Positions 41,296-52,015 of a stretch of 64,000 nucleotides of DNA are shown piece after piece (the stretch's first letter is position 1; each line of letters opens with the position of its first letter). The stretch lies in NCBI GenBank assembly GCA_030068145.1, contig JAPJBO010000991.1:16503-80502 (forward strand), in the 5' to 3' direction. This DNA comes from Diplonema papillatum. Its lineage: Eukaryota; Euglenozoa; Diplonemea; Diplonemida; Diplonemidae. The notes under the pieces are model-generated. The model was not told the DNA's origin, did not search any database, and was given only the letters and a program-made list of their open reading frames with translations. The position numbers and the translations under genes were made by a program.

Positions 41296-42399
41296 ATGTG
41301 TTTGGCGGCGCTGTGCGCCGTCTGCGTGCTGGGGCTTCTTCCGGACGCGGCGATGCAGTTTCGGATGAGCCACGTGCTGCTCCAAGACGAGTTCGAGTCC
41401 CTGCGCCCCGTCGCTGAAGGCGAGGGGGCGCAGGGACTGGAGAAGCTGCAGAGCGGCGTGGCGTGGCTGGCTGCCAGCGGCGCGAAGCTGGGCGCGGTGA
41501 AGCCTTCCCTGCTGGAGAGCACCTACACCGTCGGAGGGGACGCCGGTATGGTCGCCACAGCGGACATCGCCGCCGGCGACGTGATCCTCTCGGTGCCCGA
41601 AAAGCTGCTCCTCACCCCAGACCGCGCGATGGCCCACGTCCCCGCGGCGCTGTTGTCCCTCGCGAAGCGCGCGCACTTCACCGCCTCAGACGCCCTCCGG
41701 CTCTCGCTCCTGTACGAGGGCCACCGCATGACGTACAAACACAAGGACGGCCCCTGGACCCCATGGGTGCGCTCCCTCTGGGAACCGGACCCTTACCTCG
41801 GGAAGTACACTCCGTCTGCCAAGAGAGTTTCCGCGTGGAAGGACAACGCGTTGTACGGCTCCTCGGCGGACACGATCGAGCAGACTCGGTCGCAGTGGAC
41901 GAAGCAGGTGGACAAGTTGATCTTGCTGTCGGTGGCGACCGGCCTCGCAGGGTTCGAGGGCATCACCGACGAGGCGTCGGTGCGGAGCGCCTCTTTCCTG
42001 TACGACTCGTTCGTGAAGCGGGTTGCGTTCGACGCGGTGAAGCCGCACCTGCCGGTGTTCATACCAGGGCTCGACTACTTCAAGCCGCGCAGCGGCCAGA
42101 CCTCGTGGGGCTACGTCCCCGCGACCAACTCTATCGTCCTGTACGCGGTACAGCCGATATCCGCGGGGGACCAAGTGTTTTACGACCCCGGCCCTTGGAT
42201 CCGCAAGTCGTTCCCCGCCCGCTTCCTCGTCCCGGCCGGCCTGCACTCGTCTTGGCACGCGGTCTTCAAAGCGACTCACCTCCCCCTCATCACCTACAAC
42301 GACGACCCCACCAACTTTTACACCGCGGAGACCACCATCCGCAACATGTCCGCCGAGCCAGACTGGTCGTACCTGCTCACCCTCACAAGCCCTCCACAG
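41296..42399 (+). CDS. SET-domain-like protein with signal peptide, catalytic motifs altered
   Basis: 368 codons from ATG 41296 to a donor-like CAG/gttcgc at 42400; the frame otherwise stops at 42417. Residues 1-20 (MCLAALCAVCVLGLLPDAA) look like a signal peptide, odd for a methyltransferase. The layout resembles SETD3/SETD6/Rubisco LSMT proteins: ATADIAAGDVILSVPEKLLL (SET-N), a long helical insert, then VFIPGLDYFKPRSGQ, IVLYAVQPISAGDQVFYDPG and a C-terminal region. In active enzymes the segment after the conserved Asp is D-x-x-NH and the later motif is FxYG; here they read DYFKP and FYDPG, so the SAM-binding Asn-His and the catalytic Tyr are not in place. It may be a non-catalytic SET fold. 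Family call moderate. A frameshifted copy of its 5' part lies upstream. Confidence 0.55.
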
Positions 42400-42646
42400 G
42401 TTCGCACCCTTTTTTAGTCAACAACGACGGTTGGGACAAGCACACCGAATCACTGCCCGACCTTTCTGCTTTCTTTCTTTTACCTTGCATCAAATAGGTG
42501 TCACGGCAAGTTTTGGCAGCCGCTGCTTAACAGTGCATGTTAATCCGTGTGGTTCATGTACTTACAAAAGAACTCAATGCTTAACAAAATATGACGTGAG
42601 CGGCTTTAGATCTACATCTGAATGACACCTCAACCACAATATGAGT
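42400..42646. other. No gene recognised
   Basis: If the donor at 42400 is used, this is the start of an intron whose next exon I could not find. Confidence 0.3.
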
Positions 42647-44251
42647 CGATGCCAAAAGGGGGGGGGGGGGGTTTGGGCGGAAAAATCCCCGCATAGTTCA
42701 CCAGGGTCTGACGGGTACTGAGGCCCCATACCCTTCCTAAAACATCATTCTGCGTTCAAATACGCCCTCAGAAGCCTCCGGAGAGCCTTCTATGATGTCC
42801 CAAATGCGATTTTGTGGGTTTTTAGGGGGTCCCCCCGTCTGCTGGCCGTAAACCGCCATAGAAGACACATATGCAACCTGATGCTGGGTCGCTCCTCGGA
42901 GCAAAATCTCGGCCTAAACACACGTTTTCGGCGTTCTCTATCATTCTCCAGGTGCATTCGACCCTCGGACTTCATAAATTATCTCGCTTACAGGTGTTCC
43001 GGGGTGTGCAAAAACAAGGCGAATGGACCCTACAGACCGTACCACGCCCTGCCTGTCTATACAGGCTTTGGGGTCGAATTGCGCCGCCTTGGCGCCATGT
43101 GCACCGTTTTGGTCTCGTTTGTGCTGCTTTGGGATCCACTAAGAACTCTGGTCTGATTTGCGGGACGCTTTGCTCGGTTTTGGTGCCCACTTTCACCGTT
43201 CAAAGTGCATCCAGTGGTGAAGACTTTGCGCCGAAGCTGGAGAGGAAGCGACCCAGTAGGCGCCACTTCACCGTGAGCGGGTCTCGGAACAGGACTCAAA
43301 CTGGCCCAGGTGATACTGCCGACCATGGCGGGTGTGTGCGCCACACAGTTTGTCTGACCAAGCTCACTGCACAGGAGCTTGCCACACATCCCTCGGGTCA
43401 TGTGCCGCCTGTGCAAAGTCATCCAGCGAGAAGCACTTTGCAGCCATGGGTGAGAAAGGTGCCAGAAGGGAAGACATTGCCAGGGAAGCTCTGAAAGCCT
43501 GCCCTGAAAGCGGTGAAGCCTGCTTCAAAATCATGAAGTGAACGCGTCGTAGTCAACCGCTTCGACGACGATTGAGAACGGCTGATGATCGCCTGTTACT
43601 TAACGCTTGTCCTACTTCGTTCACCAAGCCTTGCAGAATCACCAGAATAGCATAACATGATGCAGGTAGAAGCCTGAACAGGCCTTAGAACAGTGAAAGT
43701 GGGCGCCAAAACCGAGGAAAGCGTCCCGCAAATCAGACCAGAGTTCTTAATGGACCCCAAAGCAGCACAACCGAAGCCCGAAACGGTGGATGTGGCGCCA
43801 AAGCCGGTGCAATTTGACCCCAAAGCCTGTATAGACAGGCAGGGCGTAGTTCGGTCTGTCCCCAATGCAGGGGGCCATTCTCCTTATCTTTGCACGTCCC
43901 GGAACACCTGTGAGTGAAAGAAACCACGAAGCCCGAGGGTCGAATGCGCCTGGAGAGTGCTAGAGAACGCCGAAAACGTGTGTTTGGGCTGGGATCTTGC
44001 ACAGAGAAGCGACCCAGCTTCAGGTTGCATATGTTTCTACTATGGCGGTTTACGGCCAGCAGACGGGGGGACCCCCTAAAAACCCACAAAATCGCATTTG
44101 GGACATCATAGAAGGCTCTCCGGAGGCTTCTGAGGGCGTATTTGAACGCAGAATGATGTTTTAGGAAGGGTATGGGGCCTCAGTACCCGTCAGACCCTGG
44201 TGAACTATGCGGGGATTTTTCCGCCCAACCCCCCCCCCCCTTTTGGCATCG
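42647..44251. mobile_element. 1.6-kb foldback element with about 550-bp inverted arms
   Basis: The left end is cgatgccaaaagggg (42647) and the right end its complement (to 44251). Arms 42647-43200 and 43690-44251 are inverted copies of each other over most of their length, diverged by perhaps 10-15%. The 490-base centre has only a short frame with no recognised product and shares a block with 27280-27365. No transposase is visible, so it is non-autonomous. Confidence 0.85.
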
Positions 44252-44829
44252 TACCATATGTTGTCGACAACAAACAAGTAAAGAACAAAACAAAACTACG
44301 CATTTCTTCTTATTTTCGCATCACGCGACGGTGTGAAGACGAAGCAGCAGACAGAGCCAGGATACGCAGTAGGAGGATGTATTAGGTCAACAACTCAGCA
44401 GCGAGGAAGGCTACGACTGACCATGAAGCTCACGATATTCGTTTTTCTATTGCGACGGCCAGCCCCAAAATCTCAGAGGGACGCTGTAGCCCACACGAAA
44501 CAACGGGCAAAGCTGGGTTCAGTGGTCGGCGTATGCGTTCGCCAGAAAGACCCCATTTGTCAGTTGGGCAGGGTTCTGCTAAAATATTAAGCCCTTGACA
44601 ACTGCAAACGGAAGCGGAAGCTGTTGCCAGCTGACCAATGCTGACTTGTCACCCAGCCGACCAGTCTAAATTCAAGACAATACTCGATGCGACGGTGAGG
44701 GGATTGCATCATATCTCGCCGTCAATGTTCCCTGCTGCGCAAGTTGTCGACCGGAAGTAGACAGGCCACACCCCCAAAAGAAGGCGCCCCAACCTTCACA
44801 ACACCCGCCCCACACGCACACACCCACAG
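44252..44829. other. No gene recognised
   Basis: Ordinary intergenic or intronic sequence. The end (ccccacacgcacacacccacag) is a CA-rich acceptor context. Confidence 0.3.
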
Positions 44830-45831
44830 GAGTTTCTCGACGCACTCCGTCTTGACTACAAGCACGAAGTTTCGACGGGCGCCATGTCTGCGCTGGAGGC
44901 CGAGGTCAAAGTGTTCAGAACAGCCCGCGACGCTCTGCTGGAGGAGTGGAAGCGCCCCGGTGAGGCGAACATCACGGAGAACGCCGTGCGGCTGGCGACC
45001 CACCGCGGAACGCGGATCAAGAGGCAGTCCCGCGGCATCCAGTACCAACACAGCTTCGTGCTGAGGCACAATTACCTCCTCCTCGACTTCATCGCGAAGT
45101 ACCTCGAGTCCTTGCTGAGTGCGACGCAGCCCATCGGAATGGCGCTGCAGGCCGAAGAGTTGCTGCAAGACCGGTCGGTGATGGTGCCGTACTACCGGGC
45201 GGTGTTCGGGATCAGCGTCGTCATGAGCCGGTTCCACCGGCTGAACGCGATACGGAAGGCGGTGGGGAAGCCGCCGTTGAAGCTGCCGTCCGGCCACTTG
45301 GGCCGCAGGTTCGACGCGGAGCTGCTCGACGACATGACCGGGATCAAGCGCCTGCAAGAGGCGGGCGTGCTCAGCACGAGCAAACCCCCCGACGAGGTCA
45401 GCCAGCAGGCGTTGTTCAAAGCGTTGAAGCACGACATCGCCACGCAAGTGTCGCGCAGCGTGCTGAACAGGGATTCGATGCTTTTAGACCAGCTCCTCAA
45501 GCTCGGCCCGAGAGTCGCGAACCCGAACGCGTACCTCGCCCACGGCGAGCAGGGGAGGCGCCGGGAAACCGCGGGCCACCGGCTGCTGCACGTGGCTGTG
45601 CAGGACGGCGCGACGCAGGTCGCACGGACGCTCCTCCTGCACGGTGCGGACAGCGACCTCCCGCCGCTGTTCTCGAAGCAGCCCCACTACACCGCAAGCC
45701 TCACGACGGACCCCGTCCGGCACTCGCTCGATCTCTTCCGACTTCTGTCCAACACAGGGCTCATCAAAAACGAGTCGGCGGGCAGCTCGGGGATGGGTGA
45801 GATTCTCATTGTCGGCCTCGTGAACGGCTAG
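44830..45831 (+). CDS. Unknown protein, terminal exon with an ankyrin-like segment
   Basis: The frame is open from an acceptor cacccacag ending at 44829 (EFLDALRLDYKHEVSTGA), through Met44884, to TAG at 45829-45831; phase 0 at the acceptor. The first 200 residues are helical and unrecognised (LEAEVKVFRTARDALLEEW, then YQHSFVLRHNYLLLDFIAKY). Residues about 205-260 contain ETAGHRLLHVAVQDGATQV, then ARTLLLHGADSDL, which has the spacing of an ankyrin repeat. Whether the protein starts at 44884 or in an upstream exon is open. Three decayed 3' copies follow within 750 bases. Confidence 0.5.
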   Translation, partial: EFLDALRLDYKHEVSTGAMSALEAEVKVFRTARDALLEEWKRPGEANITENAVRLATHRGTRIKRQSRGIQYQHSFVLRHNYLLLDFIAKYLESLLSATQPIGMALQAEELLQDRSVMVPYYRAVFGISVVMSRFHRLNAIRKAVGKPPLKLPSGHLGRRFDAELLDDMTGIKRLQEAGVLSTSKPPDEVSQQALFKALKHDIATQVSRSVLNRDSMLLDQLLKLGPRVANPNAYLAHGEQGRRRETAGHRLLHVAVQDGATQVARTLLLHGADSDLPPLFSKQPHYTASLTTDPVRHSLDLFRLLSNTGLIKNESAGSSGMGEILIVGLVNG

Positions 45832-45834
45832 GAA

Positions 45835-46077
45835 GTGGATCTGTCGCCAGTGAACAAGCCAGCTCAAAGCGTTGCGACACGACGCCACGCTGGGACTGGA
45901 CTTATGCACGTTTCTGGGGCCAGCTTCTCCCCCCGAAAGCGCCAGGAAACCACAGGTCATCGGCTGCTGCAAGTGGTAGTGCACGCCGGCGACGCAAGTC
46001 ACCCACATGCTCCTGCCGCGGTTCTCGAAGCAGTCCCACTAAACCGCTTGTGGCAGCCAAGCGTTCATAGCGACGTT

Positions 46078-46111
<34 letters not shown>

Positions 46112-46157
46112 CTAGACAAGCAGAATTGTCTAAGGGTTGGATTGTTCACCCACTAAC

Positions 46158-46201
<44 letters not shown>

Positions 46202-46560
46202 TTACCCTACTGATGGAGAGAGAGCCCATCGGGCCAGCGCATTCCGACCCGCAAGCTTCGCGACGGATCCCGTCCGGCACTCGCTCGACCTCTTCCGAAT
46301 TCTGTCCAACACAGGGCTCATTGAATACGAGTCGGCGAGCAGCTCGGGAATGGGTGAGATTCTCATTTGTCGGCCTCGTTAGCGGCTAGGAAGTGCCAGG
46401 TGGGCGACAGAATCTGTCGCCAGTGACCAGTTGGATAACCGCCGACACCGAGAGCCGTTTGTTCAAAGCGTTGCGACACGACGTTGCGCGCCCGTGTCGC
46501 GGAGCATGCTTCTGGCACCAGCTTCACAAGCTCAGCCAAGGGCTGCCCGAAATGCTATCC
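45835..46560 (+). pseudogene. Serial 3' echoes of the 44830-45831 exon
   Basis: 45870-46045 repeats the FKALKHD to KQPHYTA codons with large deletions (gccaggaaaccacagg, ctgctgcaagtgg, ttctcgaagcagtcccac). 46235-46430 repeats the terminal codons DPVRHSLDLFRLLSNTGLI to the stop and the gaagtg flank. 46450-46540 repeats the LFKALKHDIA segment again. All have broken frames. The block order parent, echo A, echo B, echo A' shows that the echoes were copied as units including 3' flank. Confidence 0.75.
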
Positions 46561-47018
46561 TCATTGGGCACGCCAGTGTCGCCACTTTCATTCCATCGCC
46601 GGACCCCCCTCTCCTTTCGGCCATCTATTGGGGCACCGGGCAGAACAACACGCCGCTTCGAGCGCGTTCCTTGCTCACGACGAACACAGTACACACCGAC
46701 GTCCGCTCCGCGTTGCAATGCATGTTCTTCCTTGGCCTAGGTCGGCTCTTCTCGTCTGGAGGCTCTCTCCATACCGTTCCGACTTTAACTCTGAAAACTG
46801 AGCCGGTCCACGATCTCTGATTCCGGTTCTGATTATCATGAACTTGACCACTAGCTCTCATTCCCCTGTCGGCGGCAACAAACATCCGGCGGTCGTGCCC
46901 GCAGTCGAAAAGAAAATGACTCCTGTTTGTAGGTTACGCTTCAGTTGCACGTCTGCTGCACGCGACAATACGTCTGCGAGAGTGATGCCCTCCGTTTCAG
47001 TATAAGGTTTGCACCGAA
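46561..47018. other. No gene recognised
   Basis: Unique-looking sequence. Confidence 0.3.
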
Positions 47019-47179
47019 ATCACATGGCAATACCCAACGATGCAACAGGGAACGCCGATGTTCCGACATGGGGAAGCTGGCGTCAATTTCCGTGACCCTA
47101 AAATCACGTGGTAATACCCAACAATGCAACAGGGAACGCCGATGTTCCGACATGGGGAAGCTGGCGTCAATTTCCGTGG
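47019..47179 (+). repeat. 82-bp direct repeat, two units
   Basis: caatgcaacagggaacgcc, gatgttccgacatgggg, aagctggcgtcaatttccg appear twice, at 47040-47094 and 47122-47176, with few differences. Confidence 0.9.
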
Positions 47180-47629
47180 CCCAAACTAACAGCTTTCGCG
47201 AAACAGATACGGAACGGCGAAAGTGCGGCAAGCGGGACGTCGACCGCCGGTACCGGGGCCGAAAGGCTTCACCATCCCCATCTGCAGTTTGAAAGGCCTG
47301 GCGGACACGTCTCGCAGCGGGTCTCGGGATCTTGTGAGGTCCAACGTTGTAGAGAACGACCTCTTGGTCGACATGGCGCAAGTAGCGAGCGGGAACGCCA
47401 GATTCAGCCGGGTCGGCCAGGCTCTACCCAGTGATCAAATCTCGAGCAAATGTTGCCACGGTCTTAATTCTTAGTTAGGGGTGAGTCTGAAAAAGCGAAC
47501 GTTTCCTCCAAAACAAGACAAAAAAGCGCTCTTTTCAACACCCAGGGACTGGTGACCCCCCTCTTCCTGTAATATAGGGGGGCGTGAGGGCAGCGAAGGA
47601 GCCCGCTTTCTTCCGGGCCATCGCGCGAG

Positions 47630-48211
47630 ATGTCGTCGGCGACGCGGAGATCGAAGCTCTGGTACGTGTTCTTCGCGGGGTGCGGAGGGTCTGTGGCTTA
47701 TTTACGCCACGGCAGGCACACGAAGGACGCGAGGTTCAGCGACTATCCGGACTTCACGGGGCACCACACGGTCGTCGCGAAGAAGCTCACGCACTCGATG
47801 TACAACCACATGAAGCACATGAAGACACCTTCGGGCTTCACCCTCGACGAATGCATACAAGCGGGCGTCGATTTGAAGGGCAGTGCGCTGGGCAGGAAGG
47901 ACGCGGGGCTGGTCGCTGGGGACGTCGAGTGCTACGACTCCTTCCGCGACATATTCGAAGACGTCATCAACGAGCTGCACCCGTCTCGGAAGGAGCACCG
48001 GCGGTCGCTCAGCGAGTGCGGCGGAGTGCCGGCCCGGTTCGACCCGAAGCAGGTGCCGGAGCTCAAGCTGACGGTCTACCGCAACCTCGACGACTTCCCT
48101 TTCCCGCCCGCCATGTCGCGCGCCCAGCGCCGTCTCACCGAGACCACGCTGCAGAAGGCCTTCTCCCTGCTTCCGGCCCCGCTCGCCGGCCGCTACAAAT
48201 CGCTGAAGGAG
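47630..48211 (+). CDS. Phosphagen (guanidino) kinase-like protein, exon 1
   Basis: 194 codons from ATG 47630 to a donor GAG/gtacac at 48212, phase 0. Residues about 9-25 are hydrophobic (LWYVFFAGCGGSVAYL) after a basic start, like a mitochondrial or membrane-anchored N-terminus. The N-terminal guanidino-kinase domain is clear: DYPDFTGHHTVVAKKLT, KTPSGFTLDECIQAGVD, GLVAGDVECYDSFRDIFEDVI, then the start of the catalytic domain, NLDDFPFPPAMSRAQRR and LAGRYKSLKE. These kinases move phosphate between ATP and creatine, arginine or related guanidines. The nucleotide-binding SxRxR strand reads ELKLTVYRN here, so the arginines equivalent to creatine kinase R130 and R132 are Lys and Thr. The gene continues at 59325 beyond an 11.1-kb intron. 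Confidence 0.85.
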
Positions 48212-48690
48212 GTACACGACCCACTTGTTATACTGTTTTTATTTGTATAAGGGTGTCGTGGGGGGGCCTTCACGTGGCGACACTGTTGACCGCACCTGAA
48301 TTGAGTCGCGTCGCCGATCCTCCAACCGCCAGCATCATGTACTTGATGCGACGCGGAACAAGTGCCGACAGCACCGCCCGGCGAATAGAGGGCTACAAAA
48401 GTGGCAATCGGGGGGTGCTTACCAGCCAATGGCCTGATGGCTGAGTTCATACCCAAGCAGGGCTGCATCCTCGTGTTGTAGCCGTGTTGTGTATAAGGCT
48501 TCAGGAGGGGGTAGTTCTTACTGCATGGCGGATTACAGCGCATCATGCAGCGCGGGTGAGTCCAGTTGTCGTTCGTGACCTGACTCTTCGTCTTTCAGAC
48601 AATACAGCAGCAACGCACACATTCTACCCACAAACACACACACACACACCCACACACACACACTGGGCTAGACGGTTACCCATTACTGAG

Positions 48691-48991
<301 letters not shown>

Positions 48992-48992
48992 T

Positions 48993-49623
<631 letters not shown>

Positions 49624-49633
49624 AACGACACAT

Positions 49634-49661
49634 ACCAACGATTTAAAAGCTACAGTTTCTG
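49634..49661 (+). other. Spliced-leader sequence fused to the 5' end of DIRS-1
   Basis: accaacgatttaaaagc plus tacagtttctg. From memory this equals the first 27 bases of the diplonemid spliced-leader exon (which continues tactttattg). Here it is followed by accttaggacacc, the element's A repeat. The internal A2 copy of the element (53894) has different bases in front (gtaaaacaaacga), so the leader replaces about 25 bases of the normal left end. An isolated ccaacga also occurs 13 bases upstream. Confidence 0.75.
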
Positions 49662-49712
49662 ACCTTAGGACACCTCGGTGCGCACTTGGATCGCGGGGGA
49701 AAATTTTACAAT

Positions 49713-50771
49713 ATGGCCGCATCTCCGTTTCGTCATTCTGGCACGTCCAATGGGTGGACGACCTTCGCTTTTCCGGCTTCGTGGCGTGACAGGCTCACAG
49801 AGCGGTTTGGTGAGCTTTCGGAACCCTCACGTCGGGTGCGGCTGAGTGACTTGGAGGCCGCGGTTGAGCCGTGGTTCGCGGGGATTCCGGCCGATTTGCA
49901 GCTGGTGGCGGCGCGAGGGTTCGTGGCGGAGCTTCTCGGTGTGGAGGAGGACGAGGAGTTGAGGAACCTCGCGCCGTGGAAGGTTGCCGCCACGTTGGTC
50001 GAGATTCACGGCCTGGACGGGGCAAAGTTCGACGACATCTTGGCGACGGGAAAATGGAGGGAGATGGTGCCCCCACCGTGCTTGCAGCCCTCCGACCAGC
50101 AGCGACCGACCGCCACCGAGCAGCTGCTCCTTCAGCAACAGCATCAGATCCAAATGCAGCAGCAGCAGCAGGCCGACATGATGGCCATGCTGATGCGGAT
50201 GCAGCGACAGCTGCAGGCCCTGGAGGGGAAGCAGGATCGGCCCTATACACCGCAGCCGGGTGCGACATCGGCGGCATGTGATGCGTTGCCCTTCCCGCCA
50301 GCGGACCCCCCCGCAAGGTCCCCCAAGGTGGCGCTATACCCTGAAGACGCGACGGACGTTCGCGAGTGGCAGGCGGCAATGGAGAGCGACGTCGCAAGGC
50401 TGGTGAGTGACCTTCGTCACAAATACATGGGAGGCTTGCAATCGGAAGCCCTCGTGGGGGCATTCGAACGTTTGAGGGATTGGGTGCACGGAGTGGCCCA
50501 AGGCGGGGGCTGGGTGGAAAACCCTGAGATCGTCCGGTTGGGGAACAGTTTGTTCCAGGAAGTACAGTTCCAGTACTACTGGAACGTGAAGCATATTCCT
50601 CGGGCGCAGCTTATGCGTGAGTTGGCGATGACATCGGACAATCCGATGCAGAAGGCGGTCGCCAAGGTCGAGGGGGATATGGCAAAGAGGGGCAAGTGGG
50701 ACGCCCGTCCTCGCAGCGGAGGCAAAGGGGGAAAAAAGGGCCAGGGAAACGCCAAACCCTGGGGAAAGTGA
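49713..50771 (+). CDS. DIRS-1 gag-like protein
   Basis: 352 residues from ATG 49713 (MAASPFRHSGTSNGW). Helical N-terminal half (LSDLEAAVEPWFAGI), a Gln-rich stretch with coiled-coil potential (QQQHQIQMQQQQQADMMAM), and a Gly/Lys-rich basic tail (SGGKGGKKGQGNAKPWGK). No zinc knuckle. Position and basic tail suggest the nucleic-acid-binding structural protein of the element. Confidence 0.65.
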   Translation: MAASPFRHSGTSNGWTTFAFPASWRDRLTERFGELSEPSRRVRLSDLEAAVEPWFAGIPADLQLVAARGFVAELLGVEEDEELRNLAPWKVAATLVEIHGLDGAKFDDILATGKWREMVPPPCLQPSDQQRPTATEQLLLQQQHQIQMQQQQQADMMAMLMRMQRQLQALEGKQDRPYTPQPGATSAACDALPFPPADPPARSPKVALYPEDATDVREWQAAMESDVARLVSDLRHKYMGGLQSEALVGAFERLRDWVHGVAQGGGWVENPEIVRLGNSLFQEVQFQYYWNVKHIPRAQLMRELAMTSDNPMQKAVAKVEGDMAKRGKWDARPRSGGKGGKKGQGNAKPWGK

Positions 50772-50960
50772 CTGGCCCTCCCCAGGGGTCTCTGGGGGAC
50801 CGACTACCCTCTGCCAGTATCCAACCATCAACCAAGGGTCCCTCTTCCGACCCGAGCAACGTATTCCCTGCGCGAACCCGAGTCTCGGCCAAGAATCCCT
50901 CCTCCGACCCGGGTCGCGTATTCTCTTCGCGACGTTCCGCAGGCAAGTTTACCCGCAAAC

Positions 50961-52013
50961 ATGAAAGCCAGCTCTTCGCCCTGTCACGGATCCACGCCCG
51001 CGGCCGCAGGGCAGCCAGCACCCCGAATCCAACCCCTATTCCCGCTTTCGACGATCGGCCAGCAAATTTACGCCGTTGTGGCGAGCAAGACCGGGGCCCC
51101 GATCTCACGCGGTGTACGGAAGAGGCACAGGGAGCGCGTGGTTACACCGACAGAGGCAATCCAGCGCTTGCACCAGTTTGTTGTGAAGGCGTGGGCGGAT
51201 TCGACTCTGCAGGAACGTCAGAATTTGTGGCGGCGCTTTCACAGGTGGGCGGCGGACAATGGCCTGCCTACGGACCCGAACACAGCCACGCTTTTTGTTA
51301 TGGCTACGCAGGTGGAGCCCCAGGGTATGCTGGGGTATGCCCGGAATTTGTCGGCGGTTTTCGGCCATTTTGGGGAGAATGCGCGCCCATTGCATTCGCT
51401 TATGACGGTTCTACGGGGTTCGGGGGGCAGTATCCCGTTGGAACAGGCGATCCCGGTCCCGAGGGACGTACTGATGGAGTGGGCGTTCCGGCAGGCGCCA
51501 GGGGTGCGTGCGGCTGTATTGATTGCGTGGAAAACGGCGGCGCGATGGGGGGAGGTCCATACCCTGTCCCGGGCGTCGTTTCCCCTGTTGACGGACGCGG
51601 GCATAGTGGTGGATTGGAATACCCTGCCGAAGGGCCGTCGAAGGAATCCCTTTTGTCGGAGCAAGGTGGTAGAGATTCGGGGGCCATTGACACGGGAAAT
51701 TTCGGTTTTGCTGCGGGGCATGGGCAATTTTCGCCAGTTGTGCACGGTGACGACGGACCAGCTGGACGAGCTTTTGAAAGCCGACGAGAAGATGCGCCGG
51801 TATTCGGCGCACAGCGTGAAGCGGGGCGCGGTCGACCACCTGATGGCGGCAAAGGCCGGGGGGGCCCCGTTCCCCGCGCACTTGATCTCCCGTCTGGCGA
51901 AGCACGCCAACGAAGTGGACCCGACGGTGTCAGACATGACCATCCGGTACACGACGGATTCGGTAGCTCTGGCGCGCGTGCTGCAGACCGGCGAGGTGAC
52001 GATGTTCCTCTGA
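50961..52013 (+). CDS. DIRS-1 tyrosine recombinase
   Basis: 350 residues from ATG 50961, in the same frame as gag and entirely overlapped by an open stretch of the RT frame. The catalytic set of the family is visible: Arg in KTAARWGEVHTLSR, His-x-x-Arg in SAHSVKRGAVDHL, His in LAKHANEVDP, and Tyr in TIRYTTDSVAL. The N-terminal part (TPTEAIQRLHQFVVKAW onward) is the core-binding region. It is expected to integrate the element's circular DNA by recombination. Confidence 0.85.
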   Translation: MKASSSPCHGSTPAAAGQPAPRIQPLFPLSTIGQQIYAVVASKTGAPISRGVRKRHRERVVTPTEAIQRLHQFVVKAWADSTLQERQNLWRRFHRWAADNGLPTDPNTATLFVMATQVEPQGMLGYARNLSAVFGHFGENARPLHSLMTVLRGSGGSIPLEQAIPVPRDVLMEWAFRQAPGVRAAVLIAWKTAARWGEVHTLSRASFPLLTDAGIVVDWNTLPKGRRRNPFCRSKVVEIRGPLTREISVLLRGMGNFRQLCTVTTDQLDELLKADEKMRRYSAHSVKRGAVDHLMAAKAGGAPFPAHLISRLAKHANEVDPTVSDMTIRYTTDSVALARVLQTGEVTMFL

Positions 52014-52015
52014 CG

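Noticed and set aside
42871-43494. Open frame in the foldback element as a transposase
   Set aside because: No DDE or zinc-finger motif, and it starts inside the inverted arm.
50696-52015. N-terminal 440 codons of the open RT frame as part of the protein
   Set aside because: No RT-like sequence and Gly/Pro-rich composition; it overlaps gag and the recombinase, which carry clear motifs. Kept only as an observation.
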